Below are positions 1-7,443 of a stretch of DNA of 9,222 nucleotides, piece by piece (the stretch's first letter is position 1; each line of letters starts with the position of its first letter). The stretch lies in NCBI GenBank assembly GCA_902797415.1, contig CADBSQ010000106.1:1-9222 (forward strand), in the 5' to 3' direction. Made by a program: the position numbers and the translations under genes. Under the pieces are notes generated by a model. It was given only the letters and a program-made list of their open reading frames with translations. It made no database searches and was not told the DNA's origin. The stretch comes from an uncultured Erysipelotrichaceae bacterium (GTDB taxonomy: Bacteria; Bacillota_I; Bacilli_A; RF39; UBA660).

Positions 1-582
1 TGGCTTGGATACTCTATTATAGAAACATTTGGAAGGGGATTTGATGAATTTGCTCCCCTAATTATATCTGGAGATTTTGATATTCTTTTAACAAGACCAA
101 GAAGTATATTCATTCAAATCATTGGTAGCAAGATAGCTTATGAAAAAATGGGAAGACTAATAGTTTCGTTAGGTTTATTTATCTATTCAACAGTTCATTT
201 AATAAACCATTTTACTATACTAAAAATAATCCTAATAATTCTAACTATAATAGGTTCAAGTTTAATATATTTATCAATCTTTATATTTGGTGCAGCTCTT
301 TCATTTGTAACAATTCAAGGACTAGAAGTTGTAAATATATTTTCAAATGGTTCCAAACAATTAGGACAATATCCAATGAAAATATACCATAAGTATGTAA
401 GATTATTTTTTACATTCATAATCCCAATTACATTAGTTAACTATTATCCACTAAAATTTCTAAAAGGAATAACGTCAAACTACTTATACATTCTATTACC
501 ACTATTAACAATAGTATTATTTTTAATGAGTCTATTAACGTTTAATATAGGTCTTAAAAAATACTGTAGTACTGGTTCTTAA
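1..582 (+). CDS. ABC-2 family transporter permease, 5'-truncated by window edge
   Basis: The reading frame is open from base 1, so the 193 visible residues are the C-terminal part of a longer integral membrane protein. The ATG at 148 is only an internal methionine, because the family signature lies before it. I see GDFDILLTRPRS near residues 25-36, matching the 'GDLDxLLLRPxS' motif of the ABC2_membrane_6 (DUF990-type) permeases. Several hydrophobic segments follow (about residues 54-75, 78-108, 138-152 and 164-184). Further family hallmarks are the 'YPMKIYHKYVRLFFTFIIP' block and a terminal 'YCSTGS'. Members pair with a second permease and an ATPase as an ABC exporter in the cytoplasmic membrane; those partners would lie upstream, outside the window. 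The substrate cannot be inferred. The stop codon lies inside the terminator stem. Confidence 0.88.
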   Translation, partial: WLGYSIIETFGRGFDEFAPLIISGDFDILLTRPRSIFIQIIGSKIAYEKMGRLIVSLGLFIYSTVHLINHFTILKIILIILTIIGSSLIYLSIFIFGAALSFVTIQGLEVVNIFSNGSKQLGQYPMKIYHKYVRLFFTFIIPITLVNYYPLKFLKGITSNYLYILLPLLTIVLFLMSLLTFNIGLKKYCSTGS

Positions 583-611
583 AAAATTACTGATTCTTCA
601 GTAATTTTTTT
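581..611 (+). terminator. Intrinsic terminator after the ABC permease
   Basis: The 13-bp arms AAAAAATTACTGA (581-593) and TCAGTAATTTTTT (598-610) are perfectly complementary around a TTCT loop, and the 3' arm ends in the T tract. The first bases overlap the permease stop codon. The A-rich 5' arm could also let it work on the other strand, but no minus-strand gene is visible here. Confidence 0.9.
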
Positions 612-631
612 ATGTATTTTAAGTATTTTTG

Positions 632-640
632 TGTTAGAAT
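632..640 (+). promoter_or_regulatory. Extended -10 promoter for the sigma factor gene
   Basis: TGTTAGAAT is an extended -10 element (TGn followed by TAGAAT, one mismatch to TATAAT). No good -35 box is present; the region 17-18 bp upstream is the tail of the preceding terminator. Transcription would begin near 647, giving a leader of about 43 nt. Confidence 0.55.
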
Positions 641-689
641 AGGAAGCACTCGCAATTTATTGTAAGAAAATAGGAATGGTGGTGCAACA

Positions 690-3083
690 TTGAAACTTGA
701 TTATGAAACGATAAAAGAATTAGATGCGTATAAAATCTATGAATCGTTATCATCTAATATACAAAGTATTTACAATTCTTTTCAATATGTTTCTTTATCT
801 GAGGATGAGTACCATGACTTAGTAATAAGCATAATTAATACTTCCAAAAAGATGTATGATGGTAATATCTCGTATGATGATTTTTTAACAAAACAAATAA
901 GAATAGCCCTTAGTGAAAAAATCAAAGAAATTTTGTTAGATCCCCAAACATCATATAAAATAATAGATTCATATATATGTTTAAAAATTAAGCCCAAGAA
1001 AGATTTAAGTATTGTTATTAAACAATTTGAAAAAATCGATCTGTTTTTTAAAACATATGAGTATATTCCTAGTCTAGATTTATTAATTGATTTATATAAA
1101 AACAATAAAATATTTTCAAATATGATAAAAGTAATATTTGAGCATTATAAAACAGAAATTGTTGATGGAAAATTAGATACTTTGTTTAATAATAATTTAT
1201 TGGTTGATGCTATTAATGCGTATTGTATACTTATAGGAATAGAAATAAAAGAAGAGGAGACAAGTTCAGAAATCATCAAACCTTATTCTGATTATCCTAT
1301 ATCAAACAGTGAATATTTTTACTTAAAAGAAATAAGCCGAGAACCATTACTAACAAGGGAAGAAGAAATAGATCTTGCTAAAAAAATGGAACAAGGCGAT
1401 TTAGAAGCAAGGAATATATTAATTGAGCGAAACCTAAGATTAGTCGTCAGTATTGCTAAAAAATACCTTGGTAGGGGATTACCTTTTCTAGATTTGATAC
1501 AAGCTGGTAATGAAGGTTTAATAAAGGCTGTAGATAAGTATGATTTAACAAAAGAAACTAAGCTCGCCACCTATGCTACTTGGCGGATAAGACAATCAAT
1601 AGGTAGAACCATTGAAGATACTAGCAGAAATATAAGAATTCCTGTTCATATATATGAACAGTTACCTTCGTTTAAGAGAACTTCTGCTGAGTTGGAACAA
1701 GAATTAGGTAGGGAACCAAGAATAGAAGAAATTGCTAGCAGAATGAACATACCATTATCGACAGCAAAAGTATTATATAATGCACAATTTGATACTTTAA
1801 GCATACATACACCTATTTCAGATGAAAAAGAAATCGAAATTGGGTATTTTTTACCTGACCCTAGTGAATCACCAGAAAAAGCAGCAATTAGAAAACTATT
1901 GCAAGAAGATGTTAGAAAATTGTTAGAAAAATATCTAACCAAACAAGAAATGGATATTTTATTACTTAGAAATGAAGGTATGACTTTAGAGAAAATTTCA
2001 ACTATATATGGAGTAACTTCTCAAAGAATAAGTCAAATAGAAAAAAAAGCATTAAAAATAATTATATTGTCAAGAGATGTTAAATTATATGCAGAGTATA
2101 TGGAAGATCCAAATCAAGCATTAGCTTCACTCTATGAAAAAAGAAAAAAATATAGACCAAAAAAAGGAAAAAAGGAAAAAGAAAAGAAAGAGGATAATAT
2201 GCCTAAAAAACGAGAAACAAAGCGACAAACAATTTATGACCGCAATAGCGATTTTACTAAAGAACAAATAGATGAAGTGGTGGATAAATATTTAAGTGAT
2301 GATTATTTAAAAACCCTTAATATAGTATTTGACGGAGATTTAAGTAAACCATCAGAGAAAAGAATATCTCAAAATGAATCAAGAAAATATACTAGATTAG
2401 TACTACCCGAGATAAGAAAACAACTTGAACAACATTTTGGGAAACAATTAAAAAATACAGATGAACTAAAACCAGAAATAGTAACATTGGAAGGAAGTAT
2501 TACTGATATGAAAAATGATGAACATGTAGAAACAAGTGGTTCTAATAATAACAAACCAGAAGAAACTAATAAACAAATAGAAACTAGGCCAGAGGATCTC
2601 GTAAGACCAGCATTTGAAGAAAAAACTGAACAAAAAGAAAGTACGCCAGAAACAGGCATAGTGGAAAAAGATAATCCTGATATGGAAGATAATGCATATG
2701 TAACTGAAGCTGTTTTTGATAATACAAGAACAGAACAGCTAGAAGAACCTACTTCAAATCCGCTAGAACCCATTGTTTCACAAGGTAATGACTGGTTAGG
2801 AGTACTTAAATTATTAAAAACAATAACGTTTGAACAAATGATGGATGCATTAAATCCTACGCAAGCTATGATAATAGCATTAAAGTTAGGTTATAACCAA
2901 GATAAATATTACTCAACTGAAGCTATAGCTAGATTCTTAGATGTAGAGGAAACAGAAGTAATTGCTATAACAAAAAAAGTATTAGAATTATATAAAAAAA
3001 ATATAATTAGCCTTTTAGATACAATCATAAAAGAAGCTACTGATCCAACAGATACAACCAAAGTATTATTCATCAAACACTGA
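690..3083 (+). CDS. Sigma-70 family RNA polymerase sigma factor with long N- and C-terminal extensions
   Basis: This 797-residue protein contains a complete sigma core. Region 1.2 to 2.1 runs about 205-260 (LTREEEIDLAKKMEQGD, NLRLVVSIAKKY). Regions 2.2-2.4 run 261-320 (FLDLIQAGNEGLIKAVDKYD, then TYATWRIRQSIGR, then RNIRIPVH). Region 3 runs about 321-390. Region 4 runs about 405-457, with the -35-reading helix-turn-helix MTLEKISTIYGVTSQRISQI. It should direct RNA polymerase to promoters. Residues 1-200 replace the usual region 1.1 and are unrecognised. After a lysine-rich linker (483-512), residues 521-584 and 712-772 look like two extra region-4-type modules joined by an acidic, low-complexity stretch (about 590-700). 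The start is TTG, with GGTGGTG at 678-684 as ribosome binding site; the next in-frame ATG is 54 codons later. W298-R299 replaces the usual Trp-Trp pair in the melting region, which hints at an alternative rather than primary sigma. The last residues may be read-through into the HD remnant that follows. Confidence 0.93.
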   Translation: MKLDYETIKELDAYKIYESLSSNIQSIYNSFQYVSLSEDEYHDLVISIINTSKKMYDGNISYDDFLTKQIRIALSEKIKEILLDPQTSYKIIDSYICLKIKPKKDLSIVIKQFEKIDLFFKTYEYIPSLDLLIDLYKNNKIFSNMIKVIFEHYKTEIVDGKLDTLFNNNLLVDAINAYCILIGIEIKEEETSSEIIKPYSDYPISNSEYFYLKEISREPLLTREEEIDLAKKMEQGDLEARNILIERNLRLVVSIAKKYLGRGLPFLDLIQAGNEGLIKAVDKYDLTKETKLATYATWRIRQSIGRTIEDTSRNIRIPVHIYEQLPSFKRTSAELEQELGREPRIEEIASRMNIPLSTAKVLYNAQFDTLSIHTPISDEKEIEIGYFLPDPSESPEKAAIRKLLQEDVRKLLEKYLTKQEMDILLLRNEGMTLEKISTIYGVTSQRISQIEKKALKIIILSRDVKLYAEYMEDPNQALASLYEKRKKYRPKKGKKEKEKKEDNMPKKRETKRQTIYDRNSDFTKEQIDEVVDKYLSDDYLKTLNIVFDGDLSKPSEKRISQNESRKYTRLVLPEIRKQLEQHFGKQLKNTDELKPEIVTLEGSITDMKNDEHVETSGSNNNKPEETNKQIETRPEDLVRPAFEEKTEQKESTPETGIVEKDNPDMEDNAYVTEAVFDNTRTEQLEEPTSNPLEPIVSQGNDWLGVLKLLKTITFEQMMDALNPTQAMIIALKLGYNQDKYYSTEAIARFLDVEETEVIAITKKVLELYKKNIISLLDTIIKEATDPTDTTKVLFIKH
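2187..2201 (+). promoter_or_regulatory. Possible internal ribosome binding site and ATG within the sigma gene
   Basis: AAAGAGG ends at 2193, five bases before an in-frame ATG (2199-2201, Met504). Starting here would yield a separate 294-residue protein made only of the C-terminal extension with both region-4-like modules. The purine-rich context comes from lysine codons, so the match could be accidental. Confidence 0.25.
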
Positions 3084-3405
3084 TGATTCATTAGAGGTTT
3101 TAAAACTTCTATCTAATAATAGCAGCTTAATTGATACTTACAATGAATACAAAGAAGGCGTTACTAAAGAAGCTAAATTTGCATTAATGGTAAGCAAATT
3201 CGAATCTGATATTCAATCTAAAAAGTATGAGATGAATGGTGAATTTACAATAGAGAATGCTAAAAAGGATATAGAAAATTACCCTGAAAAATTAAAGTCT
3301 CAGCTAACTAATATTACTAAGGCATCCGATGGATGGCTCGCTTATGATAGTCAATTTTACGACGAAATGTTCAAGAAAATATCGGAAGAACTTAAAAGAT
3401 TATAA
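3082..3405 (+). pseudogene. C-terminal remnant of an HD-domain hydrolase
   Basis: The frame open from about 3031 to the stop at 3403-3405 encodes a stretch recalling the C-terminal half of HD-superfamily (YfbR/HD_3-like) phosphohydrolases. Recognisable parts are EVLKLLSNNSSL, then NEYKEGVTKEAKFALMVSKF, then ESDIQSKKYE and a DGWLAYD segment. The N-terminal half that carries the H...HD metal site is missing: immediately upstream this frame has several stops and the DNA encodes the sigma factor in another frame. No ATG, GTG or TTG with a ribosome binding site precedes the homologous part. The only ATG (3187) lies inside the conserved region and has no Shine-Dalgarno sequence. The position where family members carry the final metal-binding Asp (DKxE) reads Ser (SKFE). 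I infer a gene that lost its 5' half. An unrecognised +1 frameshift fusing it to the sigma gene is less likely. The fragment ends just before a good terminator, consistent with the end of an ancestral gene. Confidence 0.6.
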
Positions 3406-3412
3406 AATATTT

Positions 3413-3441
3413 AAAAAACTAGCAGAAATGTTAGTTTTTTT
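3413..3441 (+). terminator. Intrinsic terminator after the HD remnant
   Basis: AAAAAACTAGC (3413-3423) pairs with GTTAGTTTTTT (3430-3440) through 11 bp with one G-T wobble, around an AGAAAT loop, and ends in T residues. It separates the sigma/HD-remnant unit from the next operon. Confidence 0.85.
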
Positions 3442-3442
3442 A

Positions 3443-3470
3443 TTTATATTTATTAAAAATGTTGTATAAT
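3443..3470 (+). promoter_or_regulatory. Promoter of the two-gene unknown operon
   Basis: A perfect -10 TATAAT lies at 3465-3470. The best -35 candidate is weak: TTTATA at 3443-3448, spaced 16 bp. Transcription would start near 3477, leaving a leader of under 20 nt before the ATG. Confidence 0.65.
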
Positions 3471-3477
3471 ATACAAC
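3461..3477. repeat. Perfect inverted repeat over the -10 box (candidate operator)
   Basis: GTTGTAT (3461-3467) and ATACAAC (3471-3477) are exact reverse complements separated by AAT. The dyad covers the whole -10 hexamer and reaches the predicted start site, where a dimeric repressor would block initiation. No adjacent regulator gene is obvious. Confidence 0.5.
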
Positions 3478-3483
3478 CAATAA

Positions 3484-3489
3484 AGGAGG
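3484..3489 (+). promoter_or_regulatory. Strong ribosome binding site that favours the second of two ATGs
   Basis: AGGAGG sits 4 bases before the ATG at 3494 and 7 bases before the ATG at 3497. The 7-base spacing is nearer the usual optimum, so translation may start at the second Met of the MM pair. Confidence 0.7.
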
Positions 3490-3493
3490 AGTC

Positions 3494-4759
3494 ATGATGA
3501 ATGTATTCGAATTAAGGATTATTAAGAGGGAAATAAAAGCAACTTATGATAGATATATTGAAAAAAAAGATTCATTAGAAAACATAACTCGTTTTTTTAA
3601 TATTCCAATTGACACAACGAGAACAAAAGACTATCACATTACTAAAATTGATCTTGACTTACCATCAATAACACTTCACGATAATGGAACACAAACAACA
3701 TATGATGCTATATATACACATACAGCAGAGTTATTAAACTATAGTCATTATGAGCCGAATTTTATTAGTTTGGTATCACAAACTTCTGATTATAAAATCG
3801 AAAGTCTTTACTATATTGGTGAGGTAAACCCTATTATAGAAAAATTAACTATTAATCAAGAAGAGTATAGTTTAGAATTTGAAAAAGAGTTTCCCAACCA
3901 GAATAGTTTTTTTCTGAATGATACCGTTCAGCTAACTATCAGATACTTACAGCAAATAGAGCTTGACAATAAAAATGTATCTCAGCAGCTATTAACAAAG
4001 ATATACAGCGAAAGCTTTAATAATTCTTTTGAGCAAATATACACTTATGGTAATGATTACATTCCAAAAAATGACAGCCAAGATAAATACTCTTATATAG
4101 TTGGTAATAATGTTATTTATGGTATTAGTGAACTTAAACAAAAGGATACTCATACTATCTTAAGAGGTATATGTTTTGAAGGCTTAAACGGAAGTCTAAT
4201 AGACTATTTTCCTTATAAAATGTATCCTGAAAACTATCAAGATTTACACGATGATAGTACTTTATCGGCAATGTTATTTAGTGGAACTACTGAAAATACG
4301 CGTCACATTTTAGAAATCTATAAAAATAATGAAAACATAAATATTAAATATTCTAAAGCAGATATTATAAAGAAATTAACATTACCAACACTTAATGAAG
4401 GGAAAATATCATCTAAGGAAATAAAACTAATTATAAGTGAACTAAAAACTAATTACAAAGATGAATTTATTAATCTAGTATCATATGAGTTAACATCATT
4501 TATTAGGAAGATTAATGCTAAAAATGGTCTTAGCGATAAGGATGATGAATTAAATCCTAAATTGCTTATAAATATACCGCTTACGGAAATTGCTAACTTT
4601 GTTTGTGATAATAAAGAAAAAATGTTTATGTTAATGTCTGAACAGTTCGAAAACGCTTCTCATATAAGTAGTACAAACGAAATACCTTTACCACATCTAC
4701 AAGATAGTTTAAAAAAATGTATTACTGATTATGAGAATAGTCCACAAAAAAAGATTTAA
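3494..4759 (+). CDS. Unrecognised cytosolic protein, first gene of an unknown two-gene operon
   Basis: I do not recognise this 421-residue protein. It has no signal peptide, no membrane segment and no nucleotide-binding or nuclease motif that I can see. The N-terminus (residues 3-35) is a charged amphipathic helix of the FELRIIKREIKATYDRYIEK type. Residues about 40-290 look like mixed alpha/beta, rich in Asn, Tyr and Asp, with the block YIVGNNVIYGISELKQKD near 201-218. Residues about 305-345 appear helical and charged (SSKEIKLIISELKTNYKDEF). The C-terminal residues 350-421 contain a short helical domain and a polar tail. Only scattered cysteines occur (227, 371, 409), so a metal centre is unlikely. 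The gene has its own promoter, a palindrome over the -10 box and a strong ribosome binding site. It ends 20 bases before the next unknown gene, so the two products probably act together. The long intact frame supports it being a real gene; the function is unknown. Confidence 0.85.
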   Translation: MMNVFELRIIKREIKATYDRYIEKKDSLENITRFFNIPIDTTRTKDYHITKIDLDLPSITLHDNGTQTTYDAIYTHTAELLNYSHYEPNFISLVSQTSDYKIESLYYIGEVNPIIEKLTINQEEYSLEFEKEFPNQNSFFLNDTVQLTIRYLQQIELDNKNVSQQLLTKIYSESFNNSFEQIYTYGNDYIPKNDSQDKYSYIVGNNVIYGISELKQKDTHTILRGICFEGLNGSLIDYFPYKMYPENYQDLHDDSTLSAMLFSGTTENTRHILEIYKNNENINIKYSKADIIKKLTLPTLNEGKISSKEIKLIISELKTNYKDEFINLVSYELTSFIRKINAKNGLSDKDDELNPKLLINIPLTEIANFVCDNKEKMFMLMSEQFENASHISSTNEIPLPHLQDSLKKCITDYENSPQKKI

Positions 4760-4779
4760 TATAATTTAGGGAGGTTATT

Positions 4780-5700
4780 ATGCAAAACAGTGGAATAGTA
4801 TGTAGAATCAATGATTTAATTGCAATCTGTAAAATACTAGATGATTTTAAAGAGTTTAATGTTGACGCTATGAATTTTATGATATCTATAAACTTTGATA
4901 AAAGTAAGATAATTGACTTACTTTCTTTAGCAGAAGGACAAAGAATTTTATCTTCTAGAAAAGTAAAGAATTTTTATAAAAAACATACAAAGACTATTTA
5001 TACAATAAATCAATATACCTATTTACCAGGGTTCTTTAGAAACTACGTTAATATGCAAGATACTATTGAGGAAACTCAATTTTATCGTTTTTATCAATAC
5101 GCAATTAAACACAAGAATGATATAGCTAGAATTCTTGGGAATCTTGCTAGAATTAGAAAATTAGGATTTATTAAAATATATTTTGATGAAACGATGGATT
5201 TCACCACTGGTGAGTACTCCATTAAGCCTGAACTTGGCGATAATTCCCAAATAGTATTTTTAGATAATATGACTTCTATAAATCAAAAATCAGAAGACCA
5301 GGTATGGTATAAAAGCGATAATTCAAATTATGAAATAACTCTTGGAATTGATTCTAGTGATATTTCTATTTTTAGTGGGGAAAAAATAGCAGTTAATGGT
5401 TTATTATTTGATCCAGATAGATTACCAAAAAGTTTAACTAAGGAAAATACATTTGATAAAATCAGAGATTTAAAAAAGCAAGATAATGTGCCAGCTAGTT
5501 TAAATGATAGTATAGATGCAATCATGAAGGCACTTGATATAATTAATGATAAATTTGCCGAATCAAGCGATCCTGAAATCAAAGAGATGCTTTGTCTTAC
5601 TTATTATGATATACAAGATGGTTTAAGAAAATTAGAAATGATTAATACGCTTTTAGAAGAAAGAGCAAAGTCTCAACCATCACAAAAACCACAATTATAA
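4780..5700 (+). CDS. Unrecognised cytosolic protein, second gene of the unknown operon
   Basis: I do not recognise this 306-residue protein. It follows the previous gene by 20 bases and has its own ribosome binding site (GGGAGG at 4769-4774, 5 bases from the ATG), so it is almost certainly co-transcribed. No signal peptide or membrane segment is visible. Residues 1-125 look mainly helical and basic (SSRKVKNFYKKHTKTIY at about 58-74). Residues about 128-212 look beta-rich (FIKIYFDETMDF, then WYKSDNSNYEITLGID). Residues about 238-296 form two long charged helices with heptad-like spacing that could mediate oligomerisation (SLNDSIDAIMKALDIINDKF, then GLRKLEMINTLLEERAK). The tail is Gln/Pro/Ser-rich. 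No catalytic motif stands out. No clear terminator follows, so some transcripts may run into the pyrophosphatase gene, which nevertheless has a strong promoter of its own. Confidence 0.85.
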   Translation: MQNSGIVCRINDLIAICKILDDFKEFNVDAMNFMISINFDKSKIIDLLSLAEGQRILSSRKVKNFYKKHTKTIYTINQYTYLPGFFRNYVNMQDTIEETQFYRFYQYAIKHKNDIARILGNLARIRKLGFIKIYFDETMDFTTGEYSIKPELGDNSQIVFLDNMTSINQKSEDQVWYKSDNSNYEITLGIDSSDISIFSGEKIAVNGLLFDPDRLPKSLTKENTFDKIRDLKKQDNVPASLNDSIDAIMKALDIINDKFAESSDPEIKEMLCLTYYDIQDGLRKLEMINTLLEERAKSQPSQKPQL

Positions 5701-5731
5701 AAAAGAATAGCAAATATATACAAAGAAATAT

Positions 5732-5760
5732 TTAACAATTAACAAAATATTTGTTATAAT
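5732..5760 (+). promoter_or_regulatory. Strong promoter of the pyrophosphatase gene
   Basis: The -35 box TTAACA (5732-5737, five of six consensus bases) is followed by a 17-bp spacer and a perfect TATAAT (5755-5760) extended by TG at 5752-5753. Transcription should begin near 5767, giving a leader of about 16 nt that is mostly ribosome binding site. Confidence 0.85.
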
Positions 5761-5782
5761 ACTTTCGAAAGAGGGAATTACT

Positions 5783-7411
5783 ATGAATAGAAAAACAGTT
5801 ATTGTAGGACATAAGAATCCTGATACAGATGCAGTTACTAGTGCAATTAGTTTATCTTATCTAAAAAATAAACTAGGTATGGATACTGAACCTAGAGTAC
5901 TTGGTAACGTTAATAAAGAAACTGAATTTGTACTAAAACATTTTGGAATCGAAAAACCAGAATATTTGAATGATGTAAAAGTTCAAGTTGAAGACGTTGA
6001 TTTTGATAGAAGTATTATGATTGATGAAGATTCATCTATTTATGATGCATATACTTATATGATTGAAAACGGTTTTACTGGAACACCAGTTGTTAAGAAA
6101 AATAAAAAGTTTGTTGGTTATGTTTCACTAAAAGAAATTGCCACAAGCTTAATAAAAGGTGAAGCTGATAGATTAAATGCAAACTATGAAAACATAGTAA
6201 ATGTTATTAAAGGTGAAAAAGTTCTTAAGTTCGATGATAAAATAGAAGGAAAAATCTATGCAGCAACATATGCTAGTGAAGAAGATTTCTCTGAAATCGA
6301 TCTAAACAAACATTCTATTGTTATCGTTGGTGGTAGAAAACTAGTACTAGATTATTGTATTAAAAATAAAGTTAAACTTATTATAATTGTTAACAACCAA
6401 GATATAAGTAAAGAAATGCTTGAACTTGCTAAAAAGAACAAAGTTAATATTATTAAAACACACTTACTAGCATTTTCTACATCTAAATTAATTGGACTAT
6501 CTAATACAATTAAAGATATTGTTAGAAATGAAGCACCAACTACTTTTGATGAAAAAGATTATTTAACAGACTTTTTAGAAGTATCAAATAAACTTAAACA
6601 TAACAACTATCCAATTGTTGATAAAGAGGGTATCTGTCATGGTATGATCAGACTTCTTGATTTAAGTAATTATAAAGAAAAAAGTGTTATTTTAGTAGAT
6701 CACAATGACATTAAACAAAGTGTTAATGGTTTAAATGAAGCAGAGCTTCTTGAAATAGTGGATCACCATGCAATTGGTAATTTAACTACTAAAAATCCTA
6801 TTTCATTTAGAAACATGAGTGTAGGTTCTACTAATACTATTGTATATCATTTATTTAAAGAAGCTAGAGTTGAAATTCCTAAGAAAATCGCTGGCGTTAT
6901 GCTTTCAGGTATTTTATCTGATACACTTATTTTAAAAAGTCCAACTACTACAGATATAGATAGAAAAGTAGTAAAAGACTTATGTAAAATATCAGGTCTT
7001 GATATGCAAGAATATGGTATGGAAATGCTTAAAGCAGGATCAAGTTTAAAAGGTCTTAGCATGGAAGATATAGTTTATGGTGACTATAAAGAATTTACTG
7101 TAGGAGATTATTCTTTTGGTATAGGACAAGTTCTAACACTTGATTATGATCAAATATTAAAAGAAAAAAAGGATTATGTTAAATTCTTAGATGATGAATG
7201 TAAGAAAAAAGGATTTAAATTAATTGCATTATTTGTCACAGACATTGTTAATAATGGTTCTTATGTGTTATTCTCAAGTGGAGCAACTAATTTAATGAGT
7301 CTTGCATACAATGTAGATAATATGGAAGAAGGACACTATTTAGATGGCGTTATAAGCCGTAAGAAACAAATGGTTCCAAATATAATGAAAGAAATAGAAA
7401 ACATGGGATAA
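5783..7411 (+). CDS. ppaC: Manganese-dependent inorganic pyrophosphatase with CBS-DRTGG-CBS regulatory insert
   Basis: This 542-residue protein is a complete family II inorganic pyrophosphatase of the DHH superfamily. It hydrolyses pyrophosphate to two phosphates in the cytosol and so pulls biosynthetic reactions forward. The metal ligands are all present: H10, D14 and D16 (GHKNPDTDA), D306 (LVDHND), H328 (VDHH) and D380 (GILSD). The D306-H328 and H328-D380 spacings (22 and 52) match those I recall for the short Bacillus subtilis enzyme. The C-terminal DHHA2 domain carries the substrate-binding SRKKQ (525-529). Between the first ligand cluster and D306 lies the regulatory insert: a CBS motif at about 72-125, a DRTGG-like domain at about 140-245 and a second CBS motif at about 252-296. 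In characterised relatives this insert binds adenine nucleotides, and DRTGG-containing forms respond to diadenosine polyphosphates. Translation starts at an ATG 8 bases after AGAGG. A terminator overlaps the stop codon, so this is a single-gene unit. Confidence 0.97.
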   Translation: MNRKTVIVGHKNPDTDAVTSAISLSYLKNKLGMDTEPRVLGNVNKETEFVLKHFGIEKPEYLNDVKVQVEDVDFDRSIMIDEDSSIYDAYTYMIENGFTGTPVVKKNKKFVGYVSLKEIATSLIKGEADRLNANYENIVNVIKGEKVLKFDDKIEGKIYAATYASEEDFSEIDLNKHSIVIVGGRKLVLDYCIKNKVKLIIIVNNQDISKEMLELAKKNKVNIIKTHLLAFSTSKLIGLSNTIKDIVRNEAPTTFDEKDYLTDFLEVSNKLKHNNYPIVDKEGICHGMIRLLDLSNYKEKSVILVDHNDIKQSVNGLNEAELLEIVDHHAIGNLTTKNPISFRNMSVGSTNTIVYHLFKEARVEIPKKIAGVMLSGILSDTLILKSPTTTDIDRKVVKDLCKISGLDMQEYGMEMLKAGSSLKGLSMEDIVYGDYKEFTVGDYSFGIGQVLTLDYDQILKEKKDYVKFLDDECKKKGFKLIALFVTDIVNNGSYVLFSSGATNLMSLAYNVDNMEEGHYLDGVISRKKQMVPNIMKEIENMG

Positions 7412-7424
7412 TGTTTTCTTTTTT
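7397..7424 (+). terminator. Intrinsic terminator overlapping the pyrophosphatase stop codon
   Basis: GAAAACAT (7397-7404) pairs perfectly with ATGTTTTC (7411-7418) around GGGATA, followed by six T residues. The TAA stop (7409-7411) spans the loop and the 3' arm. Confidence 0.85.
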
Positions 7425-7443
7425 ACATATAATACTAGAGTGC

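Noticed and set aside
148..582. ABC permease starting at the ATG at 148
   Set aside because: The same frame is open to base 1, and the conserved family motif lies before this ATG, so the gene simply begins outside the window.
782..2773. Several minus-strand open frames within the sigma gene
   Set aside because: All are shadows of the conserved plus-strand sigma frame, with no recognisable domains or start signals.
3081..3120. TGA recoded as tryptophan, extending the sigma factor
   Set aside because: Reading through TGA gives only a dozen meaningless residues before another stop, and UGG is the Trp codon in every gene here.
3187..3405. A separate 72-residue gene starting at ATG 3187
   Set aside because: No ribosome binding site, and the similarity to HD hydrolases continues upstream of this ATG in the same frame; it is part of a remnant.
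5701..5754. Terminator between the unknown operon and the pyrophosphatase gene
   Set aside because: Only short AT palindromes (such as AAATATTT) are present, with no GC-containing stem followed by a T tract.
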